DNA from: Colius striatus
Taxonomy: Eukaryota > Chordata > Aves > Coliiformes > Coliidae
Length of the DNA stretch: 64,000 nucleotides
Assembly (NCBI RefSeq): GCF_028858725.1
Contig: NC_084774.1
Span: 11,258,001 to 11,322,000 of the forward strand
Reading direction: 5' to 3'
Shown in pieces: positions 1 through 12,800 of this stretch. Within the stretch, counting starts at the first letter, position 1. Every line of letters starts with the position of its first letter. Both the position numbers and the translations under genes were made by a program. The notes beneath the pieces are model-generated. The model ran no database searches and was not told where the DNA came from. It saw only the letters and a program-made list of their open reading frames with translations.

Positions 1-1441
1 AAAGTACTTTTTTTTCAGACTAACTGAAAAAGTAGTGCTATTTAGTAAATGATGCTATCAGCCAAGTGACATGTAATATCATGTCCACGTTGATAGTTTG
101 TATTTGAACTCACAGGCATAATGTTTGGCATATTCTCAAAGCAGAATAACTTGTGTATTGACAGTGAGAGAGCCATGAAATCACAGGGTTTCTGCAGAGG
201 AAGATTTGAAGGGAATGTTTCCACTGAGGTTGCACTGGTTTGCTGTCAGTGGATATGTCTGACATAAGATCTCCACAGTTCTGGGTGAAAAGGTGGCATC
301 AACAAAGGGCTTTGTCACTGTTAAAGTTATAAAGAGTATATACCTAGAGTAGGGCGTTCACAGTGAAGACAAAAGAGATATGAGATTAGAGAAATGTCTG
401 TCTATGGGTTTTCATGTATTTAGTTGGTTTAGGGTGTTCCTTTTGGAAGGAAGGTAATGTGAATTTAATGCATTACCCCTCATGAAGTATTTGTGTGCAG
501 ATTGTGGTAAATGCAACATAGCTTGCCCATTCCCATTTCATTGGGTGCTTGAACAGCACTAATATTGATATGCCTTGGGACAGAAAAACTGTTGCCAGAA
601 ATGAAGGCTAGTTGAGTTTTAAATCTCTTATTTAGAGTAACAGATCAGAAGAATTAATGATGTTTTATGTCTTTCTTTCTCAAACAAATCCGATTTTGGT
701 ATAACTAAGTATATTGAAATTAATGGCACAGCGAAATCTCAATCACTTTGAGATCAATAATTAAAGTAATTGGTTTAGCTCTTGATAGTGTTTTTCTTAA
801 TTCTGTCTTTGTCAGACTAAAAGACAGATTTGTGTGATGATTGCGTTGCAGTTTGACAGAGCACTCTGGTGTTTTGGCTTTGTATGCTTGACTAGAAAGG
901 AATGTTAACACACTTTCAAGGAATATAGCTTTCCAGAAAAGTCAGAATAGTTTCAAAACACACTGTTGTTGAAGTATTTGTCAATTGCTGCTATATAAAG
1001 TGACATATTTCCCAGAATGCTTCTTGCACCTTTTCAGCTGAGCCAGGTAAGACTTTTTCCACATGGGATCACTGATAAATACAGTGGCTTTTTGGCACTC
1101 CATTGTGACCTTATTCCTTTAGCTATGTTCTTAGAGGAGTTGGGAGTTAGTACTTTACAAATGATTCACTTCTTTGCTCTTTAGACAGTACAGTTGAGTT
1201 CTGTAGTTTGAATTCTTGCATAGTAAGAGTAAGCAAAAAGCTTTAATGTGAAGCTGAGTCTCTTTTGACTCCTTAGTAAGAAAAACAAAAGTAATTTTTT
1301 TGTAATATGAACTTGCACACTTGGTCTATGCAAAATAACATTTTCTGTGCACTTCAGTCAGGACTCTTGATGATTTTTTGAGCATGTAGCTTTCTTCTAT
1401 GTTTGCAGTAATCATAAATCAGCTGTTTGAGAATTAGTATT

Positions 1442-1474
1442 TCACAGACCGTAACTGTTAGTTACGATCTGTGA
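1442..1474. repeat. Inverted repeat / hairpin, 15-bp arms
   Basis: Arms 1442-1456 and 1460-1474 pair at 14 of 15 positions around the 3-base loop GTT. The single mismatch is C1449/A1467. The sequence is TCACAGACCGTAACT on the left arm. It lies inside TAF4 intron 1. It could be a remnant of a mobile element terminus or a structured intronic RNA; nothing in the sequence decides between these. Confidence 0.7.
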
Positions 1475-4114
1475 TCTGTGTGTGCAGATTAGGCATGTGG
1501 TGGGGGTGATGACAGGCAAATGCAGTGCTGTAGTAAACTGCTGCTGTATCAAAATTTTCAGTCACTGTATCTGTGTAAATTTTGACTTTATTCCAGAGTG
1601 ATGTGAGTGGAAAAGTGAAAGGAGTAATGTGTTTTTGTAGCTCTGTGGTAAGTTCTTGTCTAAAATTCAGTGCCATGCCAGTCTTCACTGTGATGTAGTG
1701 TTTAGTGCCTGTCAGGGGAGACTCCCAAGTGTTTTTTAGTAAAGGTGCTCTGAAGCAACACCTGACAGTCATGGGTTTTTGTGCCAAGTTGTAGCCCACC
1801 TTAAGCACAGCAGATGCTGAACCTTTAACAGACACCTTTAGGATGTGTTGGACTTAGTGGGCACTGAGTGCTCTCAGTACAGTTGTGTACAAAACCTCAA
1901 CATTCACTGCTTTAGAGTGCCTGTTGCTCTGAAACAAGAGGTGAAGGAATCTGATCTCTCAGGGTGGCCAGTGTGCTAGGCAGCTCTGTCACTGCCTGCC
2001 AGTTTTATAGTGTGCAGACCTGCAACTTGGCACAGAATGTATCCACTACTCACTCATGTTTGTAGAGGCTGACCTTGTCTGTGCCAGTGCAGTGCAAGCA
2101 CTGCTGGAGCAAGTGAAGTCACAGGTAGTGGTGGGTTCATTACCAGTTTGCTGGAGCTGATCCCTGCACTGTGTAGACATCTTTGTAAGCTCTTGTGGAG
2201 CTAAAACACATTTACAGAAGTCACAAACCAACCACATTTGTTCATGAAACTCAGGAGCCTGGATTGCTGATGGTTTCAAAGACATTGGCAAGCAAGTTCA
2301 AGTAAAAGTTCTTTCTGGATTTATTGTGCAGCACAGATCACCTGAGGTTCGAAGCACCTAAATTTAGTGCATCTAATATGGTGGTGCACATGTCATTGGG
2401 TACAAAATAAAGTGTCTTCAATAACATCTAATCCACAACTGTCTTGCCATTTAAAGTTCTGTGCTATTCATCTTGATTTGTAATCACTGTTTCTTGTGAG
2501 CTGGTGTATGGATTGTCCTGTGTGAGCTGCTACACGTCTGCTGGTTTATTAGACATATGAAAATAATTATAAATATGCTAACAATTGTCTTGTGTTAGGG
2601 AAGATTTCCTTAATGTCATAGTTCTGGAGTGAAAATAGTAGATATACTGGTAGGCTTTGTTAGGTTCTTCCCTCTTCTTACCCTTTGATTCCTTTTCTAG
2701 GTGGGTCAGTTATTGTAAGGGAAGGAATGGTGGGTTGTTGGACAGCGTTCAGGTTGGTACGAGGCTATTGTTTCCTTCTCTGCAGTAGGAGACCCTATCA
2801 TATATATATATAATTTCTGCTGAAAGTTCTTCCTGTAGTTTGATAGACATCTATCCTTCTCTCACTGTCTCTTCAGTATTCTTCCAGCTTTTTTGTGTTG
2901 GGAAAGTCTTAGAAACTTTGTCCTTTTACAAAGGTTTTGTCCTTTCAGGGTCCATGTATAGCCTGATTCAAATAACCTACAGAGCATTGACTCATCCCTT
3001 TTGCTTTATATGGCTTTTGTGGTGTGTGTGATATCAACTTGCATAACCTTACTTACACACACTTGCTTTCCTTTTTGTTGCAACAGAACTTTTCTGACAA
3101 TACAGAAGGGATGCTATTATAAAGCTTTCTTTTGCTAATGTGGCACAGCTCGCTTGTTATTACTGTCAAATTTTTTACCATGTCAAATGTTTGCAATATC
3201 TTGCCACAAATGAGTATGTGCTTGAGAGCTTAAGATACAAACTGCTTTGACGTTAAGATAACCTCTTCGTGAACTTTCCTGGCAAATCTTGTTAGGATTT
3301 GAAGATTTGTCAGATGTTGGTGGACTTTATGATCAATAACCCTCTTTTCTAAAGGTGTTTGTAAGGACTTTGATGCTTCTGGTGTAAGAAATCAATCTTC
3401 TAGTTATTATTTCACGCTTGGACGTTCTTTCTGAACGTCAGTGTGTGTGTATTGAAGGTGATTCCTTGCTGCCTAACAGTTCTCCTTGACCTGAACTGTT
3501 TTTCCTTTGGAAATAAAATTTAGTTACTTTTTTACTTTAAGAAGAGCATTTCCTCAGGAGACTAGAAAAGGATATTCTTGGGCAGTTTCAAGATCATACA
3601 TCCATTAATTCTTCTGTCATGTCTCAGCTACTGAAAAAACCCTCAACTTTTAAAAAGTAGGTTCCTTAGTAATGATTCTGAATTGATCTGTATTAGACTA
3701 TGAGCTGTATTGTGGGTAGTGAACGAAATCTGTAAGCTTGAACCTTCTGTTCTTCTGTTCAGTATCTGCATCAGAATGAGAGATGTTGTCAGTTGTGATC
3801 TGATAGGATACTTTCTAGGTTTTACATTTTGCAGATATGCAAGGGTTCTATTCTTGCACGCTGGTATACCCAATGACAAGCACAGAATATCTTTTGGTGG
3901 TCCTCATTTACTTGCTATCTGTAAATGAAGTCTTTTAATGTGTCACTGACTGGATGAATTGAGTCCCTGAGTAAGGGAGTGCATATTCTGAGGGGGTAAC
4001 ACCTAGCTACGTTGTTGTTAGCATGACTATCTGCTAGATATGCTCATCAGAGGTGACAATCTGCTGAATGATGTTTCCTAAGAATGGTGATCTGAAGATG
4101 CTTGCTCTGTTTGC

Positions 4115-4795
4115 AGAAAGAGTAGCACAGACTGGGGATTGACCTGCTGGAGAGCAGCTCTGCAGAGGGACACCTGGGAATCCTGGTTGATAATAAAGTA
4201 AACATGAGCCAGCAATGTGCCCTTGTGGCATCCTGGGATGCATCAAGAAGAGTGTGTCCAGCAGGTCAAGGGAGATTCTTCTCCCCCTCTGCTCTGCCCT
4301 GGTGAGGCCTCATCTGGAGTCCCGTGTCCAATTTGGGCTCTCCAGCTCAAAAGGGACAGGGAACTGCTGGAGAGTCCAGTGCAGGGCCACCAAAATGATC
4401 AGGGGACTGGAACATCTTCCTTCTGAGGAAAGACTGTGGGACCTGGGACTGTTTAGTCTGGAGGAGTCTCATTAATATTTACAGAGATCTAAATGGTGGA
4501 TGTCAGGAGGTTGGGACATCATTTTTTTCCTGTTGTATCCAGTGACAGGACAAGGGGTGACAGGAAGAAGCTGAAACACAAAAAGTTCCATTTAAACATA
4601 AGGAAAAACTGTTTCAGTGCTGAGGTGTGGGAGCCCTGGCCCAGGCTGCCCAGGGAGAGTGGAGGCTCAGCTCAGGAGGTCTTCAAAACCCACTTGGATG
4701 TGTTCCTGTGTGACCTGATCTAGGTGGGACCTGCTTTGGCAGGGTATTTGGACTGGATGATCTCTAAAGGTCCCTTTAACTCTATGGTTGAGAAA
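4115..4795 (+). mobile_element. CR1 LINE fragment (3' portion, + orientation)
   Basis: About 680 bp match the usual avian CR1 3' reverse-transcriptase and tail sequence. Diagnostic stretches are 'CTGGAGAGCAGCTCTGCAGA', 'GAGCCAGCAATGTGCCCTTG', 'CTGCCCTGGTGAGGCCTCAT', 'CAGGCTGCCCAGGGAGAG' and 'TGTGTGACCTGATCTAGGTG'. The end near 'GGATGATCTCTAAAGGTCCC' is followed by a degraded tail. Reading frames are short (86 and 76 residues), broken by stops and indels, so the copy is dead. It is 5'-truncated, as usual for CR1, and sits sense to TAF4 in intron 1. Confidence 0.92.
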
Positions 4796-4922
4796 ACCAG
4801 CTCCTATAAATGCTTTTAATCTAGACTTATTGCTGAAAACTGGTAACAAAACAGGACATAATTTTGCTTAGGGTTTTTTGAATGTAGAGGTACTCTAGGA
4901 AGAAAGATGTATATCTCAGGTC

Positions 4923-4940
4923 ATCTGTGTATACACAGAT
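4923..4940. repeat. Perfect 18-bp palindrome
   Basis: The sequence ATCTGTGTATACACAGAT reads identically on both strands. It lies about 130 bp downstream of a CR1 copy in TAF4 intron 1. It could bind a dimeric factor or be chance. No function is assigned. Confidence 0.6.
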
Positions 4941-5677
4941 AATCAGTGGTCTGTAAAGGCTACAAAATATTTTTCTATTCTTCTTTTACTGTTCTGATAA
5001 CCTTTCTTTTTGGTCATTGTTAAGCCAAGCTGTGTTTCAAAGAAGGAAGGAGTCATTAGAAAAAAGCCTGGTTTATGTTTTTCTGACAGGTCACGTGGGG
5101 AGAGCTGAGCTCTTCACTTTTCATTCCAGTGTGGGATTTTACAAGTTTTATTAATTTTTAAAAAGCCTCAACACAAACAAACAAACAAAAAACCTCCAAA
5201 ACACAACACTTTGTAAATGGAAATGCTGTTAGCAAATGGAAATACAAATAACAAGAGGCAAAGATGACACAGTGTAGAATTATGCAACTACATCATAATA
5301 ATGAACTTTTCCATCCAAAGTCTCTTGAAAACAGGAGAGTCCCGGGAAGGTCTCCATAACAAATACACAAGATGACCGTTGTGCTAGTCAGGACACCAAG
5401 ACTTTTTGGCATAAGGAACAATCCAACCTGATTTTGGTAATCCTTCATTTGGAGCCATGATGAATTGTTTAATTCAAACTAAAATATGAGCCTCTTGCAG
5501 GATTCTCTTAAGCTTCTGACTTCTAACAAAAAAATGGTAATTAATTTTAATTTTAATTAGATTTTTGATGAGAGGCTTGGAAAGAATGCTTGAATGTTTG
5601 CATTTTTAATAGTGAATATGATTTTAGAGTACATGTGATCAGACTTTCTAGGAAAAAGAAGACAGAGATATTTAAAA

Positions 5678-5813
5678 TCACATAATTTAAAGGGTTGGAA
5701 GGGACCTCGAAAGCTCATGCAGTCCAATCCCTCTGCCAGAGCAGGACCAGCTAGAATAGGTCACACAAGAACTCATCCAGTTGAGTTTTGAATGGCTCCA
5801 GAGAAGGAGACTC
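5678..5813 (-). mobile_element. CR1 LINE 3' end (- orientation)
   Basis: About 135 bp read as the reverse complement of a CR1 tail: 'GGGTTGGAAGGGACCTCGAA', 'CAGTCCAATCCCTCTGCC', 'AGAACTCATCCAG' and 'CCAGAGAAGGAGACTC'. Only the 3' end is present. It is antisense to TAF4. Confidence 0.88.
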
Positions 5814-8800
5814 AAATTGGCCAAGTTTTATTGTCACCTTTTTGTAATCGAACGTTTCCAATGATCTTTAGTAGCTGTTTGGTCTCAAAGAACAATTCAT
5901 CCATTTGTAAAACAAAAACATGTATTGTAAACTTAAAACAAATACATTTTTCCATCCTTACATGAAATATGTTCCTGGATTTAGTAAGAGAAGTGAGATA
6001 CCTTGGTACAATTCTAGCTGTCTTCTAGCACCTGGTAGTCATTTCTGATCTGATTCACACAGCATTTGCACCCTTATGCACTGGAGTTTGAGATTGTGAT
6101 ACTCATCTCTGTTTAAATATTTAAAATACAAGTTTTGAAACATAAGAGAAAGAAATGCTTTGGTTTTTTTCTACGTATGTGGCTGTCAGCTTCTCTTTTT
6201 TTCTGTTGCAACAAATGAATCAGCTGAGCGTTGGTTAATTTTTGAATGGAGAGAGGGAGCTGTTGCTGCCCTACACTGACTTGGTTTGGAAGCAGGAAAT
6301 AAACAGGACTTTCTTTTTAATTCTTAATCAAGCTAGTTCCAGTGAGCTTTCTGAACTTTGCTGAAAATCCACTTAATGCCAACTTGGGTATAGTTTTGGG
6401 TTAGTGAGTTTCTTATTTAGCTAATTAGGTTGGAAAGGAGTCTGTAGTTGGGCTGAGGGGAGAGAAATTCAGAGCAGTTTCTTTTCCCTTTTAAAAGAAT
6501 TCTCAGCAAGGCAGGAGAGGTGTTAAGTGTTCTGTCAAAAATGACTTGCCTGCACACTGGTGAATTTATGGACAGAAATTTCAGTAACAAAGTTCATCAT
6601 GACCTGAATTTTACACCTTTTCTGAAATCACCCATATAGTAACAAGATGTAATTTCAAGCAGGTAAAATATCTTCTGTCATCATACCATGATCAAAGCTT
6701 ATACAAGACCAGTCTGATGTTTGTAATTGACTTAATGTTTGTGTATAGCCCATTAACTCTGCACAGCAATTTAGCTATCAGTGGTAGACCCTAACTTAAA
6801 GATATGTTAGAAACTGTATAAGTTGAAAATAACTGCATATCAAATGTGAGTGCAGTATTAAAGAACTATTTAAATGGGAACAGATATTGTATGAATGACT
6901 TTTTTATTGTGACTTTAATACTTGAGGGAAGGTTCAGGCTTCTCATAGTTAGAAATCTAGCAGGATAGTGCTTAGAGTCAGAGTTTGAATTACAAATTAT
7001 TGTTTTGTCTGTCTGCTGCCAAAAATGGAACTTTCTTGATATGTTTTCTAAAGCTCACATTAATATGCTTTTCAACTGTCTGTTTCAGCAGTTGTGCTAT
7101 GTTAATGTGTAGGCATGTTCTAATTTTGCATGTAGCTCGGGGAATATTTCATTGTTCAGACATTGTGCCTGCTCTTCAGGGGTAGTCAACCTTCATTTTG
7201 TGGTTACCACCCTTCTTTTCTCTCTTTTCTCCTGTGTGTTTTGGGGAGAACAACAAGGAGTTGGCAGTACTGGTGTCCCAAGGGTTGGCTGTGCTGTGAC
7301 AGGACACTAATGTGTGGTGCAGGGGCATTCTTGAGCTTGATGTGTATGTTCCTGGAGACTGGAACAGGTAGTATGGAGCTGTGTGCCAGTGCTTGATGCT
7401 ATAAAGGTTCTCACCTGCAGATGAACTGCTTTGGGTTGGCACTTTCAAATAGCTTTAGTCACTTCTGCACTTAGAGAGAAGCTTAAAAACAAACCATCCT
7501 CCAAACCCCAGGCTGGAGTTAATATCCCCTATGTTGCTTCTGAAAGGGAAAAATACAGAAATCTAAAGAATTGGGGTGATATGGTTAGCCCTAGGATAGC
7601 CTGGGGAACCCTCAGAATGCTGACTTTTAAGAAAAAAGTTTGAGATCTGAATGTAATTCTGTCACATTTAAGGGCTCCTGAAAGCAGAGATATATTTAGT
7701 TACACTGGACCTTTTTGAATTGCTATAAGCTCCTCTAATCTGACTTCCACTGTACTGATGTTTTCAGTTAGAATAGTATTGAAGATTTCCACTGATTCAG
7801 TGTTTAACTTCTTCAGCTGATTATTGGGAAGGATGGCAAAAATGGGCAATGTGAGTTCATTTCCTAAGATTTTATGTTTGTAGGTTGGAAGAGGGTACCA
7901 GGTTTGTCCAGGAATTAGCTTGATGTGTAGTAGCAGGCCACTCTCTAGTCTTTAAAATAGTGAATTTCTCCAGATTTTGTCAGTAGCTCCCTCTCTGTAG
8001 CATGAGGCTGATGGTGAGAAAGTAGCAATGGTTCTGACAGGATGTACTCTATACAGACTCTGTATTCACTATGGCTATTTTTACATTTCTTGTAAGCTGT
8101 GGTGGTACTGGTGGATGTCACTGCTGTTTTAATGAAGATGCATCTCTCTGTGTGAGTTACAGGAGAAAAGACTTAACTGTTTGGGATGGCTTGGGAAATA
8201 ATTTTTTAGACTGGACAGCCAAGCTAAGAGTATTTATTTCTACAGTCTGCAAACCCCCTCCTCTTTTCCTACATAAAAGCGGATTGGGAATACTTGTTTC
8301 TAGGTATAACTCTTGGCCATAGCACGTTGCAGTCACACCTTAACATTTCTAAATAAGTCACAATAGAAAGTATCCTTTTTGATGTAAACTAGTTTAACAT
8401 CTCTGTGTGACTCTGCTTCATTAAAAGCAAGTTAATGTAGAGAACATAATGAAAACAATTAGGGGCAAATCAACTAACATAATCTATTTTTCCTTTCAAT
8501 TCACTTTTGTAGAAATCAGTCAATGAATTTTTGCAGTGTAATGCTGATTTTCAAGGAGTCCAAGAGACGTGGTTAAGGCATTGTCTGTAAACATTTTGGC
8601 ACTTCAACTGAATTAAAAGCAAATAAGAACTTGATTCTTTTGAAGTAATCATGCTCTGGAATGGCATAGACCAGATCTCCAGGTATTGCTGGGGAATGTG
8701 TATAGGCTGTTTATTCACCGAACAACACTTAGGAAAAATGGTCTGATTTCAGTAGTGCCTCTTGGTTTTCATGGTGAAGTTTCCTCCTTTAGTTTGTTGC

Positions 8801-9667
8801 TCAGAAAGGTGAACTAATTTAGAGTGCCCAGTTTGTTTCCTTAGGTGACTGTTTCAGAGATGATGAGTTCCTGAGGCTTTCATGGACTGACTGAGGTGTG
8901 CTGAATAAATGATCTCTTGGAAAATAGTTCATGTTGTCCAGATCCTGTTTGTGCCTTCAAGAAAAAGTGACTATCATCTGAGAATCTGTCTCTTTAAAAT
9001 TTGGTTCCCTACAGTTACCCAGTGGGGTTAAGTCTATTGATCTGAGTGACTGGGGAGGGAATGACTGCCTCATTTCCCTCTCCATCTTATTTTTCTTTTG
9101 GGGTGTAACATGAACAATTCAGTCTGTTGCAGATGCACATGAGAAAAATTAGGATTTTATAGGCACATTCATTACTAAATTTGTTACAGGAAATTAATTT
9201 AGAACTTAGACAATTCTGTTGATGCTGAAGCCTATGTTTGATTATTTTTTTCTCTCTTAAAGAAAAACCTAAGAGGACTCTTGCCTTATGGCAGGATTTT
9301 CTTCTATCTGTAGTATTGCATAAACCAAATTTCTTGGTAGAGAGCAGGTAGGATTTTTACACAATTGCTAATTTTAACCTTCAGTCCCATGGAATTTTTT
9401 GTTTGGGGTGAATACAACTCATTGTGTTCTGATGCACACAACACCAGACACTTTGCTGAAGTATTTCTGTAATTAAGCTATTCTATACAAAATGTGATAA
9501 TGCAACTGAGTGTTTTGCTTTTATTTTAAACCACTTTTGCTAGCTGTGCAGCCTTTCAACAGTACATCAATTCCCTGTGTGTCCAAATTGGATAAAAAAG
9601 TTGGAAAAAAACATTCTTTTGTGTTAGAAAAGGTTGTATGTTTCTTAACCAATTTCTTTCTTAACAG

Positions 9668-9834
9668 GCATGGTCCTTGTGCGTAGTGAGAATGGGCAGT
9701 TGCTGATGATCCCTCAACAGGCCTTGGCGCAGATGCAAGCACAGGCACATGCCCAGTCTCAGCCCCAAAATACTATGACTCCTCGTCCTGCTACACCTAC
9801 CAGTGCTCCTCCAGTGCAGATATCAACAGTGCAG
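9668..9834 (+). CDS. TAF4: TAF4 exon 2
   Basis: The exon starts after TTAACAG with two bases that complete a codon begun in the missing exon 1, then reads [20 protein letters not shown] and a QMQAQAHAQ stretch. It ends in phase 0 at STVQ before the donor GTTAGT. The Gln-rich, Ala-rich character matches the coactivator-interaction region of TAF4. Confidence 0.95.
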
Positions 9835-12800
9835 GTTAGTTCAGTAATGAGAAGTGGTAAAAACTGTAAGATTTGTTTTTGCTGTGAGGAAAAGACCAGA
9901 AAGTGAGGCATGTTGTTAGTGATTTGAGGGAACCATTGATCAAATTGGTTCTATACAGATTTATCCACATGGCATAGACATTGTGTTTTGTTCTCAATTA
10001 TGTTACAGTTTGGCTGTAACTTACAAAAATATTTTTACCTAATGGGATAGTGTTGAGTTTAAAACTGTTTGATATGAAAACCATTCAAAACCATATATGG
10101 CTAATATGTAGAACTGTTTTTCCCCAAAGAATCACTATTCCTCATAAAACTAAAATAAAAAAGTAGATATGAGTCTAAGCATACTGAGGTCACTGCAGCT
10201 GCATGAAGACCAAATTCCTTCTCACAATTTAGTAGTGGTCCATATGCATTCTTTTATACCTGTAATAATGGCAACTATCCAGAGAAAAACAAATACCAGA
10301 TAAGGTAGATTGTATTTAAATATAGGAACTAATGTGGTTTTTTCTCTTCCTCAGGCTCCAGGAACACCTATAATTGCACGACAGGTGACACCAACTACGA
10401 TTATTAAACAAGTGTCTCAGGCTCAAACAACAGTGCAACCCACAACAACGCTACAGCGTCCTCCCGTTGTGCAAGTGAGTTTGTAGAACGTGTACATGAG
10501 ATGCAGCAGTTGTTAAGATTAGCTGAAAACCTGCTTCAGACTGCTAGAAATACAGGAAATATCATTGCTGAGTGCATGGGAGAAATATCTTCTGAATACA
10601 TTAGCAGATCTCAGTTTACTGTGAATTCTGAATGCATATTTTTATATGTATATTATTATTAACTCATATTACACCTATGTGCATGTATATTTAAAGGCAT
10701 CCTGGTTGTACATTGTATAATCACAGTATAATAATGACTAAACTAAAATACCTTTATGCTTTCTACCTCAAGAATGTGACACCAGTTCCTTTTGGATTTG
10801 GAGCTGTGGTGTTTTTCCTGTGATGGATTTATAGTCCTCTGAATTCTGTGGCAGAATCTACAGTTATGAAAAGGGCTGCACTGGTTGCCTTCTCTTCCAC
10901 AAGCCTTCTCCCTCTCACACGAGTCTCTGCTTTGGTCTATGTACTTGGGGAGATTCTGCTAACTCAAGGATAAATAGTGGTGTCTGATATGTGGGCTCTG
11001 CTAATAGCCTGGACTGTATTAATGATAGATTTTCTTGTACATTTTTTGGGGGGGTGGTGTGAGTTTAAAACACAGGGTGAAAGTGTGAAATTCCCCACAT
11101 GGCTTCCAGGCAACAGTGATACAATATAATTGCTGTCGCCTAATCTGTTTCATTGTGCTTTCTTCATCCTTTGAGTAGACAGGATTAGAGAGTTTTAATT
11201 TAAAACATGCAGGTTTTGCTGTGCATCCAGTTAACCTTTTTCCCCTCAGAGAGCCTTTGCCTATGCCAATGATCTTTCCAGATCTATGAGTTAATTTACC
11301 TAACTGAGTCTTCTTAATTTGCGCTGCTATTATACTGGTCAAAAATATCATTCCATCTGCATATTTTGTTGCTATAATGAGCATACCATGCACTTCATTT
11401 ATCCTGATTCCAAAAGAGACAAGTTCAATCCTTTTCTCCTTTTCTATCTTCCAAAATAAGAACGAAAGTTAGCTTTGGCAATACTGAAGCCACTTGTGCA
11501 TCTTTCTGTAAAGAGCAAGTTTATAAATGTTTTGTTAAAATTCTGAGACCCAGCTTTAGCTTGGTAAAGGTTACTGTCTGTGATGGGGTTGTTGTTAGCA
11601 ATCAGACTATGTTGGAAGTCCATGAATGAACTGCAAACAAAAACTTTTCATGTATACGATGTTGATTCTGTAAAGGTGGTATTCTTACTTGGAATTACCA
11701 ACTTGTCTACAAAACTAGGAAAGTGTTTGTCCCAGTGAGATTTGTACCCCTTGTACCTCCTTAGAAATTCCTCCAGTTGCAAGTGGCATTTAAGGGAAGA
11801 GACAAAACAAGCTGTTGCATTCACTGAAATTTAGCACTCGTTTGAACCGTGTTTTCAAACCACGGTGTATGAGGATATGTGTGTGGTATTATTTTGGCGT
11901 TCTGTGCAGTGACCGAAACCCGTGTGGTTCTTATCAACTTTGGGGATTTTAGTTGGGAATGTGCAGTGTTTCGTGCCACCTGGTGGCTCTTCCTTTCCAC
12001 TGCAGCAGATGGCAGAGGAATAGCTTCTCTCTGTAGTAGCTGTGGAAGACGTTCTACTGTCCTGGGGCTTTGTTTCAGTTTGATGGTTCAGGAAGACAGG
12101 TTTTGGTATGTTCCAAGTAAAATAATGTCATGTTTGTGTTCTCTGCAGCCTCAAATTGTTCTGGGTGGTACTGCACAAACAACTACTCTGGGGACAGCAA
12201 CAGCTGTACAAACTGGAACTCCTCAGAGAACAGTGCAAGGAACAACAGCAACCTCCACTGCTGCCACAGTAAGATACTGAGTGCATTTAGAAACTCTTCT
12301 TTTTATTTATATATATATACATAAACACAGATCAGAGTGGAGAGTAGCAAAGGTGCAGGAATTCTGTGTGCTACTGGTCTTGACAAGGTAAACTTTTAGT
12401 GGAACTGTATAATTTTACTAAGTCTGAAGACAGGGCACTTAAACTTTGACGACTGTCAATGTATTGATTTTGATTTCTTTACCAGTTTTCAAAGCACTCT
12501 TTAAAAAAAACCCCTCACATATTATCTGTACCTCGTAGAAAAGTGGAATGTACAGCACCACAGAGCAGAGTCAGTATGAGAAGGGATAAGAAGACTTACT
12601 CAAGAACTGCACAACAAGGAGAATCGGTGCACTCGATTGTGCACTGGGAAGGAGAAGCTTTGCTCTTCATTATCCTGCTAAAAAGTCTACTTTCCCACAC
12701 ACAATGTGCCATTCTTAAAATACTTGGTGTTTCTTAACTTCATTAGGAATTGTAATTTATTATATCATTGTAACAAAATTGTATAGTACATATGTATATG

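Larger units (their letters stand above)
1..9667 (+). other. TAF4 intron 1, 3' part (no coding exon seen)
   Basis: This is AT-rich sequence ahead of the first recognised TAF4 exon. It ends in a proper acceptor (a pyrimidine-rich stretch, then TTAACAG at 9661-9667). No open frame here continues TAF4, and the GC-rich first exon expected for this gene is absent, so the stretch is inferred to be the tail of intron 1. It holds a CR1 copy at about 4115-4795, a CR1 3' end on the opposite strand at about 5678-5813, a strong hairpin at 1442-1474 and an 18-bp palindrome at 4923-4940. A block at about 1460-2450 is somewhat richer in GC and has long antisense open frames, but I recognise nothing in it. 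I see nothing else. Confidence 0.8.

Noticed and set aside
2340..2360. GAGGTTCGAAGC, resembling a tRNA B box
   Set aside because: No A box or cloverleaf stems are found at the right spacing, so it is not a tRNA gene or a clear SINE.
11019..11393. 124-codon - strand frame in TAF4 intron 3
   Set aside because: No homology that I recognise and intron-like composition; taken as chance.
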